Part shown: positions 42,012 through 54,239 of the stretch, piece by piece
How positions within the stretch are numbered: position 1 is the stretch's first letter
Layout of the letters: each line of letters starts with the position of its first letter
Notes under the pieces: model-generated
Told to the model about the DNA's origin: nothing
The model's input: only the letters and a program-made list of their open reading frames with translations
Database searches by the model: none
Source: Euclidia mi
Lineage: Eukaryota; Arthropoda; Insecta; Lepidoptera; Erebidae
Length of the DNA: 64,000 bases
Direction: 5' to 3'
Assembly: GCA_944739405.2 (NCBI GenBank)
Contig: OX123209.2
Span: forward strand, 8,811,217-8,875,216
Translations under genes and position numbers: made by a program

Positions 42012-44938
42012 CTACAATATTGATACCTTTAAAAGATCTTCAGTCTCCGTATATGTCTTAGATAGGAGCCATTTACTTATATTATTCTTAACTGAGAATT
42101 TACATTGGGGATAGATGTTACAAGATTTGTTTAGGGTATTGTATAAATGAGGGCTTAATATGCTAAAATGTCTACTAGCTAGGGTTGTCTTAAAGGTCGG
42201 CACGGAACACACCTTGTGTAAACGACGTTTAAGCAGTTTAGTTTTGTCATAGGGCAAATATGAGTGTTTTCTTAAAACAGTTTGGAGCACAAAAAGCTGT
42301 CTTACAGTAAGGATTTGACAATCCTTATAAAGCGTCGTGGTGGGATACCTGAAAGGCTTGTGGCCTTCAAAACTGCTCTTTGTGCCCGTTCAAGATCCAG
42401 AAAAGAGGTTTTTGCCGCACCACCCCATACTGAAATGCAGTATCCTAGAATGGACTGACATAGCGCAAAATACACAGTTCTAAGTATGGTTAAATCGGCA
42501 GATTGTCCTAACTTTTTTAAAATACTTCTAAGCTTACGAACACGCGGTATAAGTTTATAAATATGCGTTTTCCAGCTAAGTTGACTGTCAATATAAATGC
42601 CAAGATATTTGATAACATTTGACCGAGATAATGTGGGACAGTTACATAGTAGGGAAGGATAATTAGGACAAGAATGAACCTTAATTGGTGGAATGTCTAA
42701 AGGTGGCTGCTTTGATAAGGAAAAAGCTACGTACTTAGTCTTATTAAGGTTTAGAGTCAAAAGATTGTCAGTCAACCATTGTGATACATCCCGAAGAGCT
42801 CTTTCAGCACATGCAAAGGTATCAGTCCAAGTGGAGCCATGAATGACTAAGGCTGTGTCATCTGCATATGTGAACATGGAACAGTTTAATAGCGGAAGGT
42901 TACAAAGGGAATTTATGTACGTTAAAAAGAGTGTAGGTCCAAGAATAGATCCTTGAGGTACTCCGAAAGTAAGAGAACTGTGAGCACTTGTACAGGAGTC
43001 AATTTTTACAAACTGGGTTCTATCGGCAAGATAGTCTTTGAAAATCTGATGAGCATGGCCACGTATACCCATACGATGAAGCTTATCTAAAAGATGGGGG
43101 ATAGAGACGGTATCGAAAGCCTTAGTAAGATCCAGAAAAATTCCAATACATTTGCTTTGATTATCTAATTTATTGACAACGTGGTCGACAAGGGATGATA
43201 CCGCATCTTCTGTAGATACTTTGTATCTGAAGCCAAATTGATTTGGAGCTAGTATGTTGTGACGATCTAAAAAGTTAATCAAGCGAGCATTCAACAGTTT
43301 TTCAAGAACCTTAGACAAAGCTGGTAGCACTGAAATTGGTCTGTAATTATTTACATTGTCTCTATCCTCACCCTTGTGGATAGGGTGAACAATTGCCTTT
43401 TTGAAAATTTTAGGAAATATCCCAGTAGCGATAGACAAGTTACAGATATGTGTGATGATAGGAACTAGCGTGGTGCTACAATGTTGCAATAAACTAGTCG
43501 GTATGTTATCCCATCCTACGGCCGCATCTTTGCGAAGGCTGAAAATTACTTCAGTGACTTCAAATTCATTTGTGGGTAGGAGTGTAATGGAGTTAAGAAG
43601 GGTATGGTCCTTAGAAATTTGTGTCGTGGTCATGGAATTATTTTTATGTGATGAGGCTAAGTCCCTGCCTATTTCAGAAAAGAAAGTGTTTACACGGTCG
43701 ATAGATAACTGACAACTAGACTCAATTTTTAGGAGTTCTAATGGAGGGGCTGCTACGCATTGAGTATTTGTAAGTTTCTTAATGACCTTCCATGTGCCTT
43801 TTGAATTATTTTTGGCCTTGTCAAATAGCTGACGCTCATAAGCTTGTTTTATTTTTTTTAATAATTTGTTACAAAAATTTCGGTATCGCAAATAAGTAAC
43901 TTTTAGCGTATAATTTTCGGGCTCACTGTTACATTTACGATTCATTGCATTCCTATTTCTAATACACCTCAGCAAACCCAATGTAATCCACGGTTTTATC
44001 AATCTATTTTTGCAAGAAATGTGTTTTATGACCGTATGTTGCTTAATAATGTTACCTATTGAAGACACAAGCAATTCAGCTGCTTCATTTGTGTCCGAGA
44101 TATTCAATATTTGGCTAAAATCCGAACTAGATATTATTTTGTAGACAGAACTATAGTCCACGTGTGTACAAGTAGAGTTGCGCTTAGTGACACTCAGCTC
44201 ACCCTCAATATTAAGCAAAACCGGGACATGATCCGTAATATACGCATCAAACACGATGGTGGTAGAGTTTAGTACAGATTTTAATAATACGTGGTCGAGG
44301 CAATTATCACCGCGGGTAGGCAAGACATGTTTTGGAAGTAAGCCATGTAAGGCGTTTAAGATTAGGTATTCGCGTGCCTGCGAGTTTTCATCTTTGGGGC
44401 AGATGTTAATATTAATATCGCCCATTAAAACAATGTTACAAATATCTCCCAAGGAAGAAAGAATACGGTTTAAAGAATCTAGAAAAACACTAATGTTGCG
44501 GGTGCTGGGTGATCGGTATAGTGCAATAATAGCCATGTTGTCTAAGGGTAATTTGCATATCAGGCAATTTGCGTCGGATATGGAAGGTTCAGTGACCGAG
44601 TGTGTTATAGTGGATTTAAGGTAAATAATTATTCCATCATTTTGGTTATGATTATTCCTAGTATAATATTGTATATAGCCGTCTAATACAGGCAGATCTA
44701 TAGTTTTACTTAGCCAACACTCAGATAAAATCAATACATCGGGGGCGATTTTAATAGTTACCAAAAAGACCCTTAGCGCATCCATGTTTTTGTTGACACT
44801 GCGTATGTTTACATGAATAATTTTAATACTGCGTTTGAAAGTGCTTGGCATAGAAGTGTATTGTTCTGGAGTGTAGAAAAATGAACATTTCGTTCCTAAT
44901 TCATCAAGTTCATCGGATATAAAATTTATATCGAACAT
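42012..44938 (-). pseudogene. Nearly intact Jockey/CR1-group LINE ORF2
   Basis: 878 uninterrupted codons, then one frameshift near 42355 (ACAAGCC where ACAAAGCC would keep frame), then a 92-codon end (42012-42290). Endonuclease: KIIHVNIRSVNKNMDAL, ILSECWLSK, IVLMGDININI, ITDHVPVLL. RT: VNNYRPISVLPALSKVLEKL, IFLDLTKAFDTVSIPH, GVPQGSILGPTLFLTYIN and FTYADDTALVIHG, with catalytic residues kept. The product would nick DNA and copy the element's RNA. No ORF1 with a recognisable RNA-binding domain was found; an unexplained open frame lies just upstream. Confidence 0.9.
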
Positions 44939-44956
44939 TTATGATATATGTTATAC

Positions 44957-45838
44957 CTACAAAGAGAAGTCAGTAAAAATATTGCTCCAGATTTCCTCAA
45001 AACCAGTAACCCGATCACTATAAGAATAATGAACCAATAAAAACAATAGACTTTTATTAACCAGGATGTAATAGACGTAAATAATGCGCTCTTGGCTCAA
45101 GGTGTGGCAATTATTTATTGTTACGTTGTAAGTAAAATACCTTTTTATATGAAACCAAGTTGTGAGAGTGATAATAAGTAATATATTCCGTGTTTTGAAG
45201 CGGACACTTAATAATAAAGATTGAATGTTAAATCTACAGGACAAATTAAAACATAAAGTATTTATACGTGTGTATGTGCAGGTATGACAGGACAGAGCCC
45301 GTTGAATTTTTACTTCGATCGCCAACACAATAGCAGTTTGGCGGCCGTGATTGCGGGTTTGACTTCTAGGTGAGACACAAGCTCGTGTATAGCTTAAGTA
45401 ACTGTTAATTATTACACATCGAAGAACTGAATTTAAATAGATCATATTATACAATAGCATATCAAACAATCTGTAACGTAATTCAGAATTATAGGTACAT
45501 ACAAGGCTTACACATATATATTTTGTGGAAATGTTATACATACTTATCGTGTAGATATAAAATATATAAGGCTGCATAGAAAAAACATAAACAATAAACA
45601 GGTAAAGTAACAAAGACGGCATTAAGAAGTTTATAAGATGAAGGAATGTTTGTTTGTTATTAATAAGAGATTTTATAAAATTTGACATCTCACAAGTAAA
45701 TACATAGTATGGCGAGCGCAATCTTTCACACAAAATTAAGAATAGTTTACTTGTTACTTGATAGCTTTTTAAGGCAAGAGATAAAAATAATGTTGATGGC
45801 GTCCATTCCTTCCCGTTGCCTAAGAAAAATTGTAGCAT
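44957..45838 (-). CDS. 293-codon open frame before LINE ORF2, unknown
   Basis: Open from ATG at 45838 to a stop at 44957, 18 nt before ORF2's ATG on the same strand. Composition is rich in Leu, Ile, Tyr, Ser and Asn, with hydrophobic stretches (FLMPSLLLYLFIVYVF, IYTISMYNISTKYICV) and a basic middle (ACVSPRSQTRNHGRQTA). It has none of the usual ORF1 zinc knuckles, PHD finger or coiled coil. Its position is where ORF1 belongs. An 882-nt open frame is unexpected in such AT-rich DNA, but coding status is unproven. Confidence 0.35.
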   Translation of the reverse strand: MLQFFLGNGKEWTPSTLFLSLALKSYQVTSKLFLILCERLRSPYYVFTCEMSNFIKSLINNKQTFLHLINFLMPSLLLYLFIVYVFSMQPYIFYIYTISMYNISTKYICVSLVCTYNSELRYRLFDMLLYNMIYLNSVLRCVIINSYLSYTRACVSPRSQTRNHGRQTAIVLAIEVKIQRALSCHTCTYTRINTLCFNLSCRFNIQSLLLSVRFKTRNILLIITLTTWFHIKRYFTYNVTINNCHTLSQERIIYVYYILVNKSLLFLLVHYSYSDRVTGFEEIWSNIFTDFSL

Positions 45839-45904
45839 TCTGTGAAGAACTTGTAATTGTTGGCTTTACAAAAATTGCGCGCTTCATAATACAACTGCCG
45901 AATG

Positions 45905-46781
45905 CTTCCTGGTAAATGCTCGTTGGTAAATGTTGTCAGCTATTTTTATACTCTGTACATGTGAAGGCATCTTATCTTCCAACCACTCACGCTGCATGGT
46001 CATATGAGCTGATGCACCAGAGTCCACATACCAGCTATAGTTGTCATTCAATCGCATAGCTGAAAGGGCTGCTACAAAACCATTATTGTCTTTGCTTTCA
46101 GATTTATTCTTTTATACCAACAGTTTTTGCTTAGATGGCCATATTTGTTACATTGAAAGCAACTTGGGCCTTTTGATCTAGAATGAATATTGACTTTATT
46201 AAATGAGGGCTTTTTGTGTGACTTTGTGTAAAAAGCAGTTGTGTCAGACGGTTTTATTTCTTGTAACAGTTTGGTTTTGATAGGTTAGGTTTATATACAT
46301 CTGGTAGACCAGCCAGCATCCAAGTCCCTAGCCACTCATCGTTTACCTCAAATGATATGTTCCGCAGCTTATGACGTGATGACATTATCTTATTGACATA
46401 ATCTTCAACGCTATTGTTCGTCTCTAATGTAGTATTTATAAGGTATTTTAATAAACCAACCTTGCGCAGTAGACCAGAGTCTTGAAATGCATTCAATAAA
46501 TTGTTCCATACCTCTTCTACAGATACTGCATCTTGAATATGAACAAATAACACGGGATCTACCAATAATATGCGCTTGGACTTTGCTTTTTTTTCCTTAT
46601 TTCGGTCTGTGGGGCCCTTTTCGATCATCTCCCAAAGATCCTCATGTTCGAGATATGCTCTCACGGCAAAACGCCACGCTGCCCAATTGTCGCGGCCAGT
46701 GAGCTTTTCAATTAGTACCATTATATTATTGGATTTCATTTCTGTACTATATTTTGTGGCTTTGAACTGAAAAAGCTGCAA
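45905..46781 (-). pseudogene. Copia element: gag and start of protease
   Basis: The gag frame (46254-46781) has EKLTGRDNWAAWRFAVRAYL, LLNAFQDSGLLRKVGLLKYL and EDYVNKIMSSRHKLRNI, the standard copia-type gag. After a frame break come a CCHC knuckle, CFQCNKYGHLSKNC (about 46131-46165), and the protease start WYVDSGASAHMTMQREWL (about 45985-46040). It is cut at about 45905, next to the preceding LINE region. No integrase or RT follows. Confidence 0.8.
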
Positions 46782-46799
46782 AAGAAAAAGAACCGGCGA

Positions 46800-47040
46800 C
46801 CGCGTGGCAACTTCAAGGTCATACTATTCGTTTTACTTTTAGAACTGATATTACTGAAATATACAGGCAGGGCTGGGGTTGAAATAAAAGCAGAGATTTT
46901 ATAATATGAATTAGCAATTTATTAAATAAGTTATAATTAACAATGTAAAATATTGCGACTGACAAACACTGTGCGCGAGGTAAAAAGGGGAGAGGCAGAG
47001 AGCAGAGTAGACTGCCATAGACAAAAATAAATAAAGGTGA
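46800..47040. other. No recognised gene
   Basis: AT-rich. GGTTGAAATAAAAGC at about 46877 could be a polyadenylation region of a neighbouring element. Nothing assigned. Confidence 0.3.
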
Positions 47041-47044
47041 GTGT

Positions 47045-47268
47045 TCACGAATAAGGGTTTGCAGACATCAATCCATTCTTAACAGTTTTCCATTTTTCGA
47101 ATACTTCATTCTGTAGTTTTGAATAATATTTTGAACTAAATACTGGAATATCCATAGTTGAACATGGTTCTTCAAATTGAGAAAAGCCGATGCCGGAAGC
47201 TACAATTCCACTAATAGCGGCTAAATTTAAATTCACTTGCTCTTTATCGTTTCGGTCTTCAGAGTTGA
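47045..47268 (-). pseudogene. Possible MULE-type transposon protein fragment
   Basis: The minus frame has NLNLAAISGIVASGIGFSQF, then TMDIPVFSSKYYSKLQNEVF. The pattern of a Gly-rich helix followed by two residues of FxxxxxPxxSxxxYxKxQ recalls the block before the catalytic part in a family of arthropod Mutator-like elements. It is the only part present and abuts the viral L segment. Confidence 0.3.
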
Positions 47269-49430
47269 TCAAGCAAACTTGTTTGCACATATTTTATTCA
47301 AAACGAATAACGCTTGCTCCAGCACCTGCAGGAACTGTTGGGTGTACTGGTCGGCGGAAAGCCCTCGCGCCTGCAGGTACTGGGCAGACGGAATCCTAAG
47401 GACGATCACTTGGTTGTCTCCTTGACCCAGTAGGGAGGCTGTGGTGTCGCACAGGTGTGCTGCCCTCAGGATGATAAGGATCGTAGCCAATGTCCACCCT
47501 TTCTGTCGGAGTCCTTCCAGCCAAGCCTCTGGGCCCACAACACACCGGGGACCCTCAACTGGGAGACCGTTAGTGCCCTGCGCCGGAGGGGCGTATCTGT
47601 CCTGGAACAAGAGCGTAGACATCAAGGGAAACATGTGAGTGAAACTGTACACGTTCACGAGTCCAAAGAGACGGTCTATGCTGGAGAAGAGAGGTGCGAG
47701 GAGATCCGCCCGGAAATGCGTGCACCAGAAGAAGTCTATTATTATATTTATGTGGTCATGACCTTCTCCGGGGCAGCTCATCCTGTTCAAGGTCTTGGTG
47801 AGCTTCTCCTCAGACAAGGTCATGGACTGATGTTTAACGTAACGGAAAATTATGTCAGCCAGGTTTTTCTCGGTGACCACCTGGTATGCACGCATCTCCG
47901 GTGTCATCTTGCCAAAACAGCGCGCGTCCGTCTCTTTGAACTCGCGCTCCTTAGGTACAGCCACCATCACACGCCACTCCTCCGGGACTATGCCCTTGTC
48001 GAGCAACCCCAGGATCTCTCGGCAATCAAACACTTCGGTGGTTAGAAAGTGCGTTACAGCGCTCTTGGTGGTGGGGGCGAGCCCAATAGGGAAATGCCCA
48101 TGGAGGGTTCGAAAGGACTTGTGGTCGTATTCGTGAATCCACTCGGAACGACGAGGGATGATTGCTTTGTCGGAGGTGATGTCTATTGTATCTACATGAA
48201 AGTTAAACTCGAAAATTTTCAAGAGAGTGTTCTCTGCAAAGAGCTCCGGGTCCCATTTGTATGTTACTGTCTCCCCCCACTCATTAGAAAAGTAGCAGAA
48301 CCTGATGTGAGGATCCAGGCCCCGCCCTACGTCGAGATGTGGCCATATTTTATGTATTTTATAGTATTGCCTACAAAACTCTTTTTTAAACATGTTATCG
48401 ATCGACCTGCCGGCCGTCTCCAGACCTAACTTCATAACCATGCCTTTGACCATCCAACTGGCGGTACTGTCCATATTAACAATAGGATGTCCCATGACCT
48501 TCCACAGCCCGGCTAGTTCCAGCTTCATCATAGCATGAACAGGGCTGATGATAGCACCTGTGGCGAAAGCGAAGAAAGGTGACATCTTGAGGGCGGGGGA
48601 CATCCTCGGTGATGGTGGTCAGGAAGGCAGGAGAGGCCTCCAGGTCGCGCAAGATGGAACCGATGATCAGAGATGGCCACATCTTGAAGAGGATGTAGGC
48701 CCGCTGCTGGTGAGTGGCCAGAAGACTATGCATGTGATCCAGGGTGGTCCGCACCTCTCTAATCAAGCCAAAGCCTGGGTACTTACTGGTATGGATGGTG
48801 GCATAGCAGTCCGCTGAGAACCACGCAGCACACATGTCGGAGAAACATCAGATAAGGGAGTAAGACCAGGAAACAGGTGGCTGACGTGACTCGCACAAGG
48901 CAGAGCTCAGCGTCGAAGATGAACGTAAAAGAAACTTCCTGAACTTCTTGTCGGGGAGAGAACGACTGCGCTACTTGAGAGATTACCCGCGCCCACGTCA
49001 GTGCCAACTGGGCATAGAGGGTGTCCAGGGGAAAGGGTATTTGAACAAGGTACGGAGGTGGAGTCTTGTAGAAGTGCAGGTATGAATCTATTGCCGCAAG
49101 GTGAGCCACTCTCTCCGCACGCCGTAGAAGCTCCATCTCCTCCTTACGAGCTCCCTGAAGCTGCTCGAGGTTGAGAGTGCACCACGCCAAGAAACCTGAA
49201 GAGGGAAGAATGGTAAGAGGCTTTATGTCCTCCAGAAGTCATTTGTGGTGGGGTCGGAGCGCCGCGAGATTGTGTTGGTGTGTCAGCATATACGATATCT
49301 CGGTGGTGGTGATGGCAGACGCCAGATGCCACTCTCTCCCGTAGATTGGACTGCGAGAGGGTGGGGCCGCCTCTACGTCGAATAAAGCCTCGAAGTCAAA
49401 CATGTTCTTTGGGTTCCTCGAAGTCCTCAT
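47269..49430 (-). pseudogene. Endogenous mononegavirus-like L polymerase segment
   Basis: An integrated copy of the front part of a negative-strand RNA virus L gene (RNA-dependent RNA polymerase). The main frame (47283-48603, about 440 codons) has no stop and includes LRQKGWTLATILIILR and the motif C signature GDNQ near 47400, diagnostic for mononegavirus-type polymerases. N-terminal pieces lie in other frames at 48476-48835, 48783-49190 and 49239-49430, so there are at least three breaks: near 48600, 48830 and 49200-49240. The copy stops shortly after GDNQ, at about 47285, so the capping and methyltransferase parts are absent. The family within Mononegavirales or Jingchuvirales was not settled. 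The neighbours are unrelated retroelements. Confidence 0.85.
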
Positions 49431-49489
49431 CGTTTTTGGTATTGTGCAGTTAAATAAATCGTTATGGCGAGCTTTTTCTTGTAACTCCT

Positions 49490-51230
49490 ATAAAATATAA
49501 TTTATATCTACAATTGGGCGTCCCGTTATAGGCTGGAATTCATCTCCTTTAAAGACATAAAGACATATTTATTTCTGCATTTTGGTTGTTTACAACACTT
49601 ATACATGACAAAACCCTATTCTAGATGATGCTGGCTGTATCTATATCAGTTAACTGACGAATTTTATAAACCGCGTACGCTGCAGAGCTAAGTCTATTCG
49701 ACAACTGACCTATATGTGGGCCCCACTGTAGCCTAGAATCTAAGGTTATGCCTAAGAATACGGTGTTATCTATAGTATCATATCCAACTCTTCTCCATTC
49801 AAACATATGTTAGGTTTAACTTGTTTTACATTCGGTCTTGAAAATCGTATACATTTTGTTTTTCTTTCATTTAACAGTAAATTGTTAGCAGTAAACCATT
49901 GAACTACTTTAGAGAGAGCGTTATTTACATCGTCATTATTTGATTGTTCTCGTCTAAGTTTAAAGATAAGTGATGTATCATCAGCAAATAACACTATCTC
50001 TTCATTATTTTGCATAATATATGGCAAATCATTAATATATACAAGGAAAAGGAATGGACCAAGAATTGAACCTTGCGGCACTCCCATTGTGACCACTGAA
50101 CCCATAGAAACTTTTCCATTTACCTCAACTCTCTGTATCCTATTACTCAAATATGATGTTAGGAGATCCAAAACAGTGTTCTTAACTCCATAGTAATGTA
50201 ATTGCCTGATCAATGTTTCATGAAAAATGCAATCAAAAGCCTTAGGTAAGTCACAAAAGACTCCTAGAGCATCATGCGACTCCTCCCAGGCATCAAAAAT
50301 ACTATCTAAAAGCTCAACTCCAGCATCGGTAGTTGAGCGACTCCTAGTAAAACCAAATTGTTTTTCATGTAACAGCTTATTGTTATTAAAATGAGTTTGA
50401 AGCTGGCCTAGAATTAATTTTTCAAAAATTTTACTAAACGTGGGTAGCACAGATATTGGCCTATAATTTGTGGGGTCAGATGTGCTACCTGATTTAAATA
50501 ACGGAATTACTTTGCTACTTTTCATTTGATCAGGAAATACACCACAGTCAATGCATCTATTGAAAATCATTGCCAGTTCAGGTGCTACTGTGTTGATTAT
50601 GGATTTCGTAATCACAACAGAATTGCTCCAAAGATCACTAGTCTTCTTCAAATTAAGGCTATTAAAAGTTTTTACAATATCTTTGTCAGTGACATAACTA
50701 AATCTACTACCCCTAATCAATTTTATTGAATTATTTGATTCTTTGCACACTGAGAGACTATTTGGAAGTGATACTTTAAAATGATTTATATCAGTAATCA
50801 TGCTTGGAGCATGAACCACCAGCTCATCGAACAGACTTTGATTTGCCGTCGTAGTGATCTGATCTTGGGTGAATTCTAGATGACTTATTCTACTGTTTGC
50901 CTCATGTAACTGTTTGTCTAAGAACTGTATACGGTCAAGGGCTTGTTCATACTGCAAACTACACTCGGCAAAGTCCACAATGAGCTGGAGTCCATCCCGA
51001 GCACTCATGGCATCAGAGAATTGATTATGTAGCTGAGCCATTTCACATTTTAAGCTCTTATTTTTTTCCAGTAAGTTCAACATTTCTTTCTCATTATCTT
51101 CTCTTTCCTCTATCAGTTTGTTGCACAACTCCTTAGAGGTCTTTAATTCAATTAAAGCCAGTTGGAGTTTAGACTCTTCCTGGCGAGCCAAAGCTTTACG
51201 AGTCATAATCATAGTGAAAATTAACACTAT
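49490..51230 (-). pseudogene. LINE with coiled-coil region fused in frame to RT
   Basis: 485 codons (49770-51227). Residues about 1-145 form a long charged coiled coil (SKLQLALIELKTSKELCNKL, NEKEMLNLLEKNKSLKCEMA) followed by SLFDELVVHAP. Without any endonuclease the frame passes into RT: NYRPISVLPTFSKIFEKLIL, FCDLPKAFDCIFHETL, GVPQGSILGPFLFLVYIN and VLFADDTSLIF. A frame change at about 49800 leads to a 61-codon end (49621-49806), and the RT C terminus is missing before the 3' tail at about 49490-49600. It is best explained as an in-frame internal deletion of a longer lepidopteran LINE ORF. Confidence 0.8.
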
Positions 51231-51700
51231 TTTATACGTATAAGTTGATTTTAAATAGTAGTTACAATGTTATACCTGTTTGAAAAATGACAATGCAAAT
51301 TTAGCCGGTAGATTGGTTGTCAAAAAAGAAATCACAATAAACTCACCTTATTTTCACAGAAAACACTAATACGTTTATAGATTATTACAAATAACACATT
51401 TATTAAGCAATTAACTTGTAATTAGCTTTAATTATTCGATTATTTTATATTTTTACTTGTAAAAAATACGGGACAAGGTCGGATCAGCTGTTAGCCTTAG
51501 TGTTGCCACAGAGCGTAAACAATCGTAATGCTTTGATTACATTCTCTACGATAGGCGAGATTTTTGGCTCTTCAGTATCTGAAATAAAGAATGCATGTGA
51601 TATGTAACGTTGTTTAGGTTATTACTGGATTCTAATAATTAAGTTTTTACAGTTTTTAATATTTACAGAGGGTTAATAGGGTGTCAAAAAAATAAACTTC
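51231..51700. other. No recognised gene
   Basis: Possibly the 5' region of the preceding LINE. AT-rich, with no coding signal. Confidence 0.3.
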
Positions 51701-51739
51701 CCAAAGCAAGGATGTGGTCTACTATACCACGCTGACCAG

Positions 51740-52100
51740 ACGGGTTGGTATAGGGGTTTGTTCCGAGTTTCCCATCTTTTTAGTACGCAAGTTAATCTCA
51801 TACTCAATTCCCTTAGTTGCCTTCTACGACACCCACGAGACGAAATGGGGTGGTGAGAACTGTATTCTAGTCCTTCACCTCATAGAAAGTATTTTCAAAC
51901 ACAACTCCCGCACTAAGGAACAAGCCTTGCGTCACGGGGGACTTTACAAACATACAATCAACGGACACATAGTACATCCAGGCTTAGAACAATTATTTGT
52001 GGATCACACAAATGATTGTCCTGTGTGGGATTCGAACCCACAAAACTTAGCGCAGTAGTGCTTGGCAAGGCGACTGCTCAAACTAATAAATCTCACAGAT
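51740..52100 (-). mobile_element. tRNA-derived SINE
   Basis: On the minus strand: GAGCAGTCGCCTTGCC, then GGGTTCGAATCCCACACAGG (B box), then a body with GTCCCCCGTGACGCAAGG, then the GTTCTCACCACCCC / GGGTGTCGTAGAAGGC module at about 51805-51885. It shares only that module with the SINEs at 20412 and 31478. Confidence 0.6.
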
Positions 52101-52329
52101 CGGTAGTTTGAAACAGACAGTCTTCTATTTTACAAACAGAAGATAAGTACACATAGACTATAAATAATAAAAATGAAGCTGTTGCTACTCATAGACTTTT
52201 TGATATTTAATTACAATAAATAAGACAACCACTTAACGAAATAATCTAAAAAAACTCTTATTAAACAGTAACAAACAAAACAATGTTATCGAGTTATATT
52301 ACTTGTGTAATGCCACCACACCCATCTTA

Positions 52330-53400
52330 TTCATAAAATAATAATGTTTTATTTTAGACAGACTTTTAGTCACCTGGCATTTCGGAACTCTTTAAATATT
52401 TCAATTTAACAAAATTACAAACTACTTCCCGTATAAAATGAAATTTTATATCAATATGTTTGCTACGTCTATGACATATAGAATTTTCGATAAGTTTAAG
52501 AGCACTTTGACTAGCATTTAACATCAGAATAGGCATATTATTTTGTCTGTTAGTTAATTGACATAATAAATTCTTTAAGAAAATTGGCTCTTTGCTAGCT
52601 TCGCATACAGCCATGTATTCGGCCTCGGTGCTTGACCAAGCTACCGTCTGTTGCTCTCTACTTTCGTGAGATACTAAACAACCTGAGTATACAAAACAAT
52701 ATCCTGTATAAGATCTTCTGTCAAAATTATCAGACGCCCAATCAGCATCAGCGAAACCAATTAAATCTAAATTGTTTTAACATATTTTAAACCAAATGAC
52801 TTTGTACCTGCAACTTAAATATTTCAAAACTCTTTTAGCATGTTTCCAATGTGTTTCTGTATTACAGTTATGAAACTGGCTTTAATAACTACTAATAGAA
52901 TACGAGATGTCAGGTCTAGTCATCACTGAGAGATACATTAAGCTCCCTATCAGCTGTTGATAAGAAAAATTTTAATTAGAATTTTTCCCTTATCCAATTC
53001 CAAATTAATTTCCATTGGAGTTACTACATTTTTACAGTTTTCCAGACCAAATTTATACAATATCTTATCAATAAACCTTTCTTGATCAATAGAAATACAA
53101 TCTTTTTGTATCTTAATATCCATACCTAGACAGTCTTAACTGACCCAGATCTTTTAACTTAAATCTTTTGCTTAATGGACTTTTTAAATATTCTACTTCT
53201 TTACTACAGTTATAAAATATGAAAAAATCGTCAACAAACAAAGCTACTAATGTTTTAACATTTTCAGATGATTTTACAAACAAACAATTGTCATACAATG
53301 ACTTTTTATAGCACAACTTTTGTAAATAATCATCAATTTGCTTATACCAGGCCCTAGCTGCTTTAACCCATATATGGCCACGTTATTAAATTCAGTGACC
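52330..53400 (-). pseudogene. Copia element: RT and RNase H remnants
   Basis: Fragments in changing frames: TLVALFVDDFFIFYNCS (RT, catalytic DD, about 53215-53265), SKRFKLKDLGQL, then near 52366-52614 MAVCEASKEPIFLKNLLCQ, SQSALKLIENS and RSKHIDIKFHFIRE (RNase H). These follow copia pol order on the minus strand. It is truncated by a LINE fragment at about 53400. Confidence 0.75.
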
Positions 53401-54180
53401 TTATCGTCCAGAGTAGCAGCTGACATCAGCTGACTCTAATCCAATTCAGCAGCATCCCTCTGCAAACTGTCACTATCTATACGTCCAAAACACCTTCCAT
53501 ACAGGACCTTGGGATGGGGCTTAGGTGGCTTAAGGTTATAGGATAGGTAGATGAGATCGTGATGGAAAAAACCAGGAGCAAGAAACTGGCCATGGGATTG
53601 GGCAAGGGACGGGTTAGAGGTAATTATTAAGTCTAGCCATGTGTCTACCTTCGGTATTGTAGTGAGTGGGACCAAGCGGGAGCGTGTGTAGACTGGCAGA
53701 CTCAATTAATTGCAGGAGTTTATGGGAGCGGGGGTCACGGTGGCAAGGTCAGTGTTGAAATCTCCCGTGATGATATGATATGCGTATTCTGACCCTAAAG
53801 ATTCCAGAATCGATTCGAGACTGGAGAAGTAGTTTATAGTAGGAGGACAATAGACAACGCCAGAACAGTTTTAGCCCCATTTACTGAAACCTCGGGGAAC
53901 AGATATTTCGCTGAAGCAGAAGATTTAGACGATGAAGATAAGATAATTTTGAAGGGTAATGAGCTACGGAGGTAAATGGCCACACCGCCCCCTCTTCTGC
54001 CCCCCCTATCATTTCTGATGAGGACAAAACCAGGGAGAGGGTAAAAAGTAGAAAGTAGATGAGGTTTCGGCCAGCTCTCTGAAATCAGAATGGCATGAAC
54101 GTTAGCAATATCAAAAGTAAGAAGCAGGTCGCTATAATGGCTGGGTATACTCTGTGCGTTAATTTGACACATATTTAACA
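53401..54180 (-). pseudogene. Jockey-type LINE endonuclease fragment
   Basis: Two frames: 53834-54172 (MCQINAQSIPSHYSDLLL, HAILISESWPKPHLL, RGGGVAIYLRSSLPF) and 53436-53705 (DLIITSNPSLAQSHGQFL, FHHDLIYLSYNLKPPKP). It is the same family as 1-1370. A frame break and missing DNA lie between them near 53710-53830, where the GDFN block appears degraded. Truncated before RT. Confidence 0.8.
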
Positions 54181-54239
54181 GCCGAGATGTGGTTTGATCG
54201 AAAGTACGCTTAACTAAATAACTAAGCGACTCTACACTC

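Noticed and set aside
47441..48429. Plus-strand open frames opposite the viral L segment
   Set aside because: They are antisense shadows of the long minus-strand frame and show no family features of their own.
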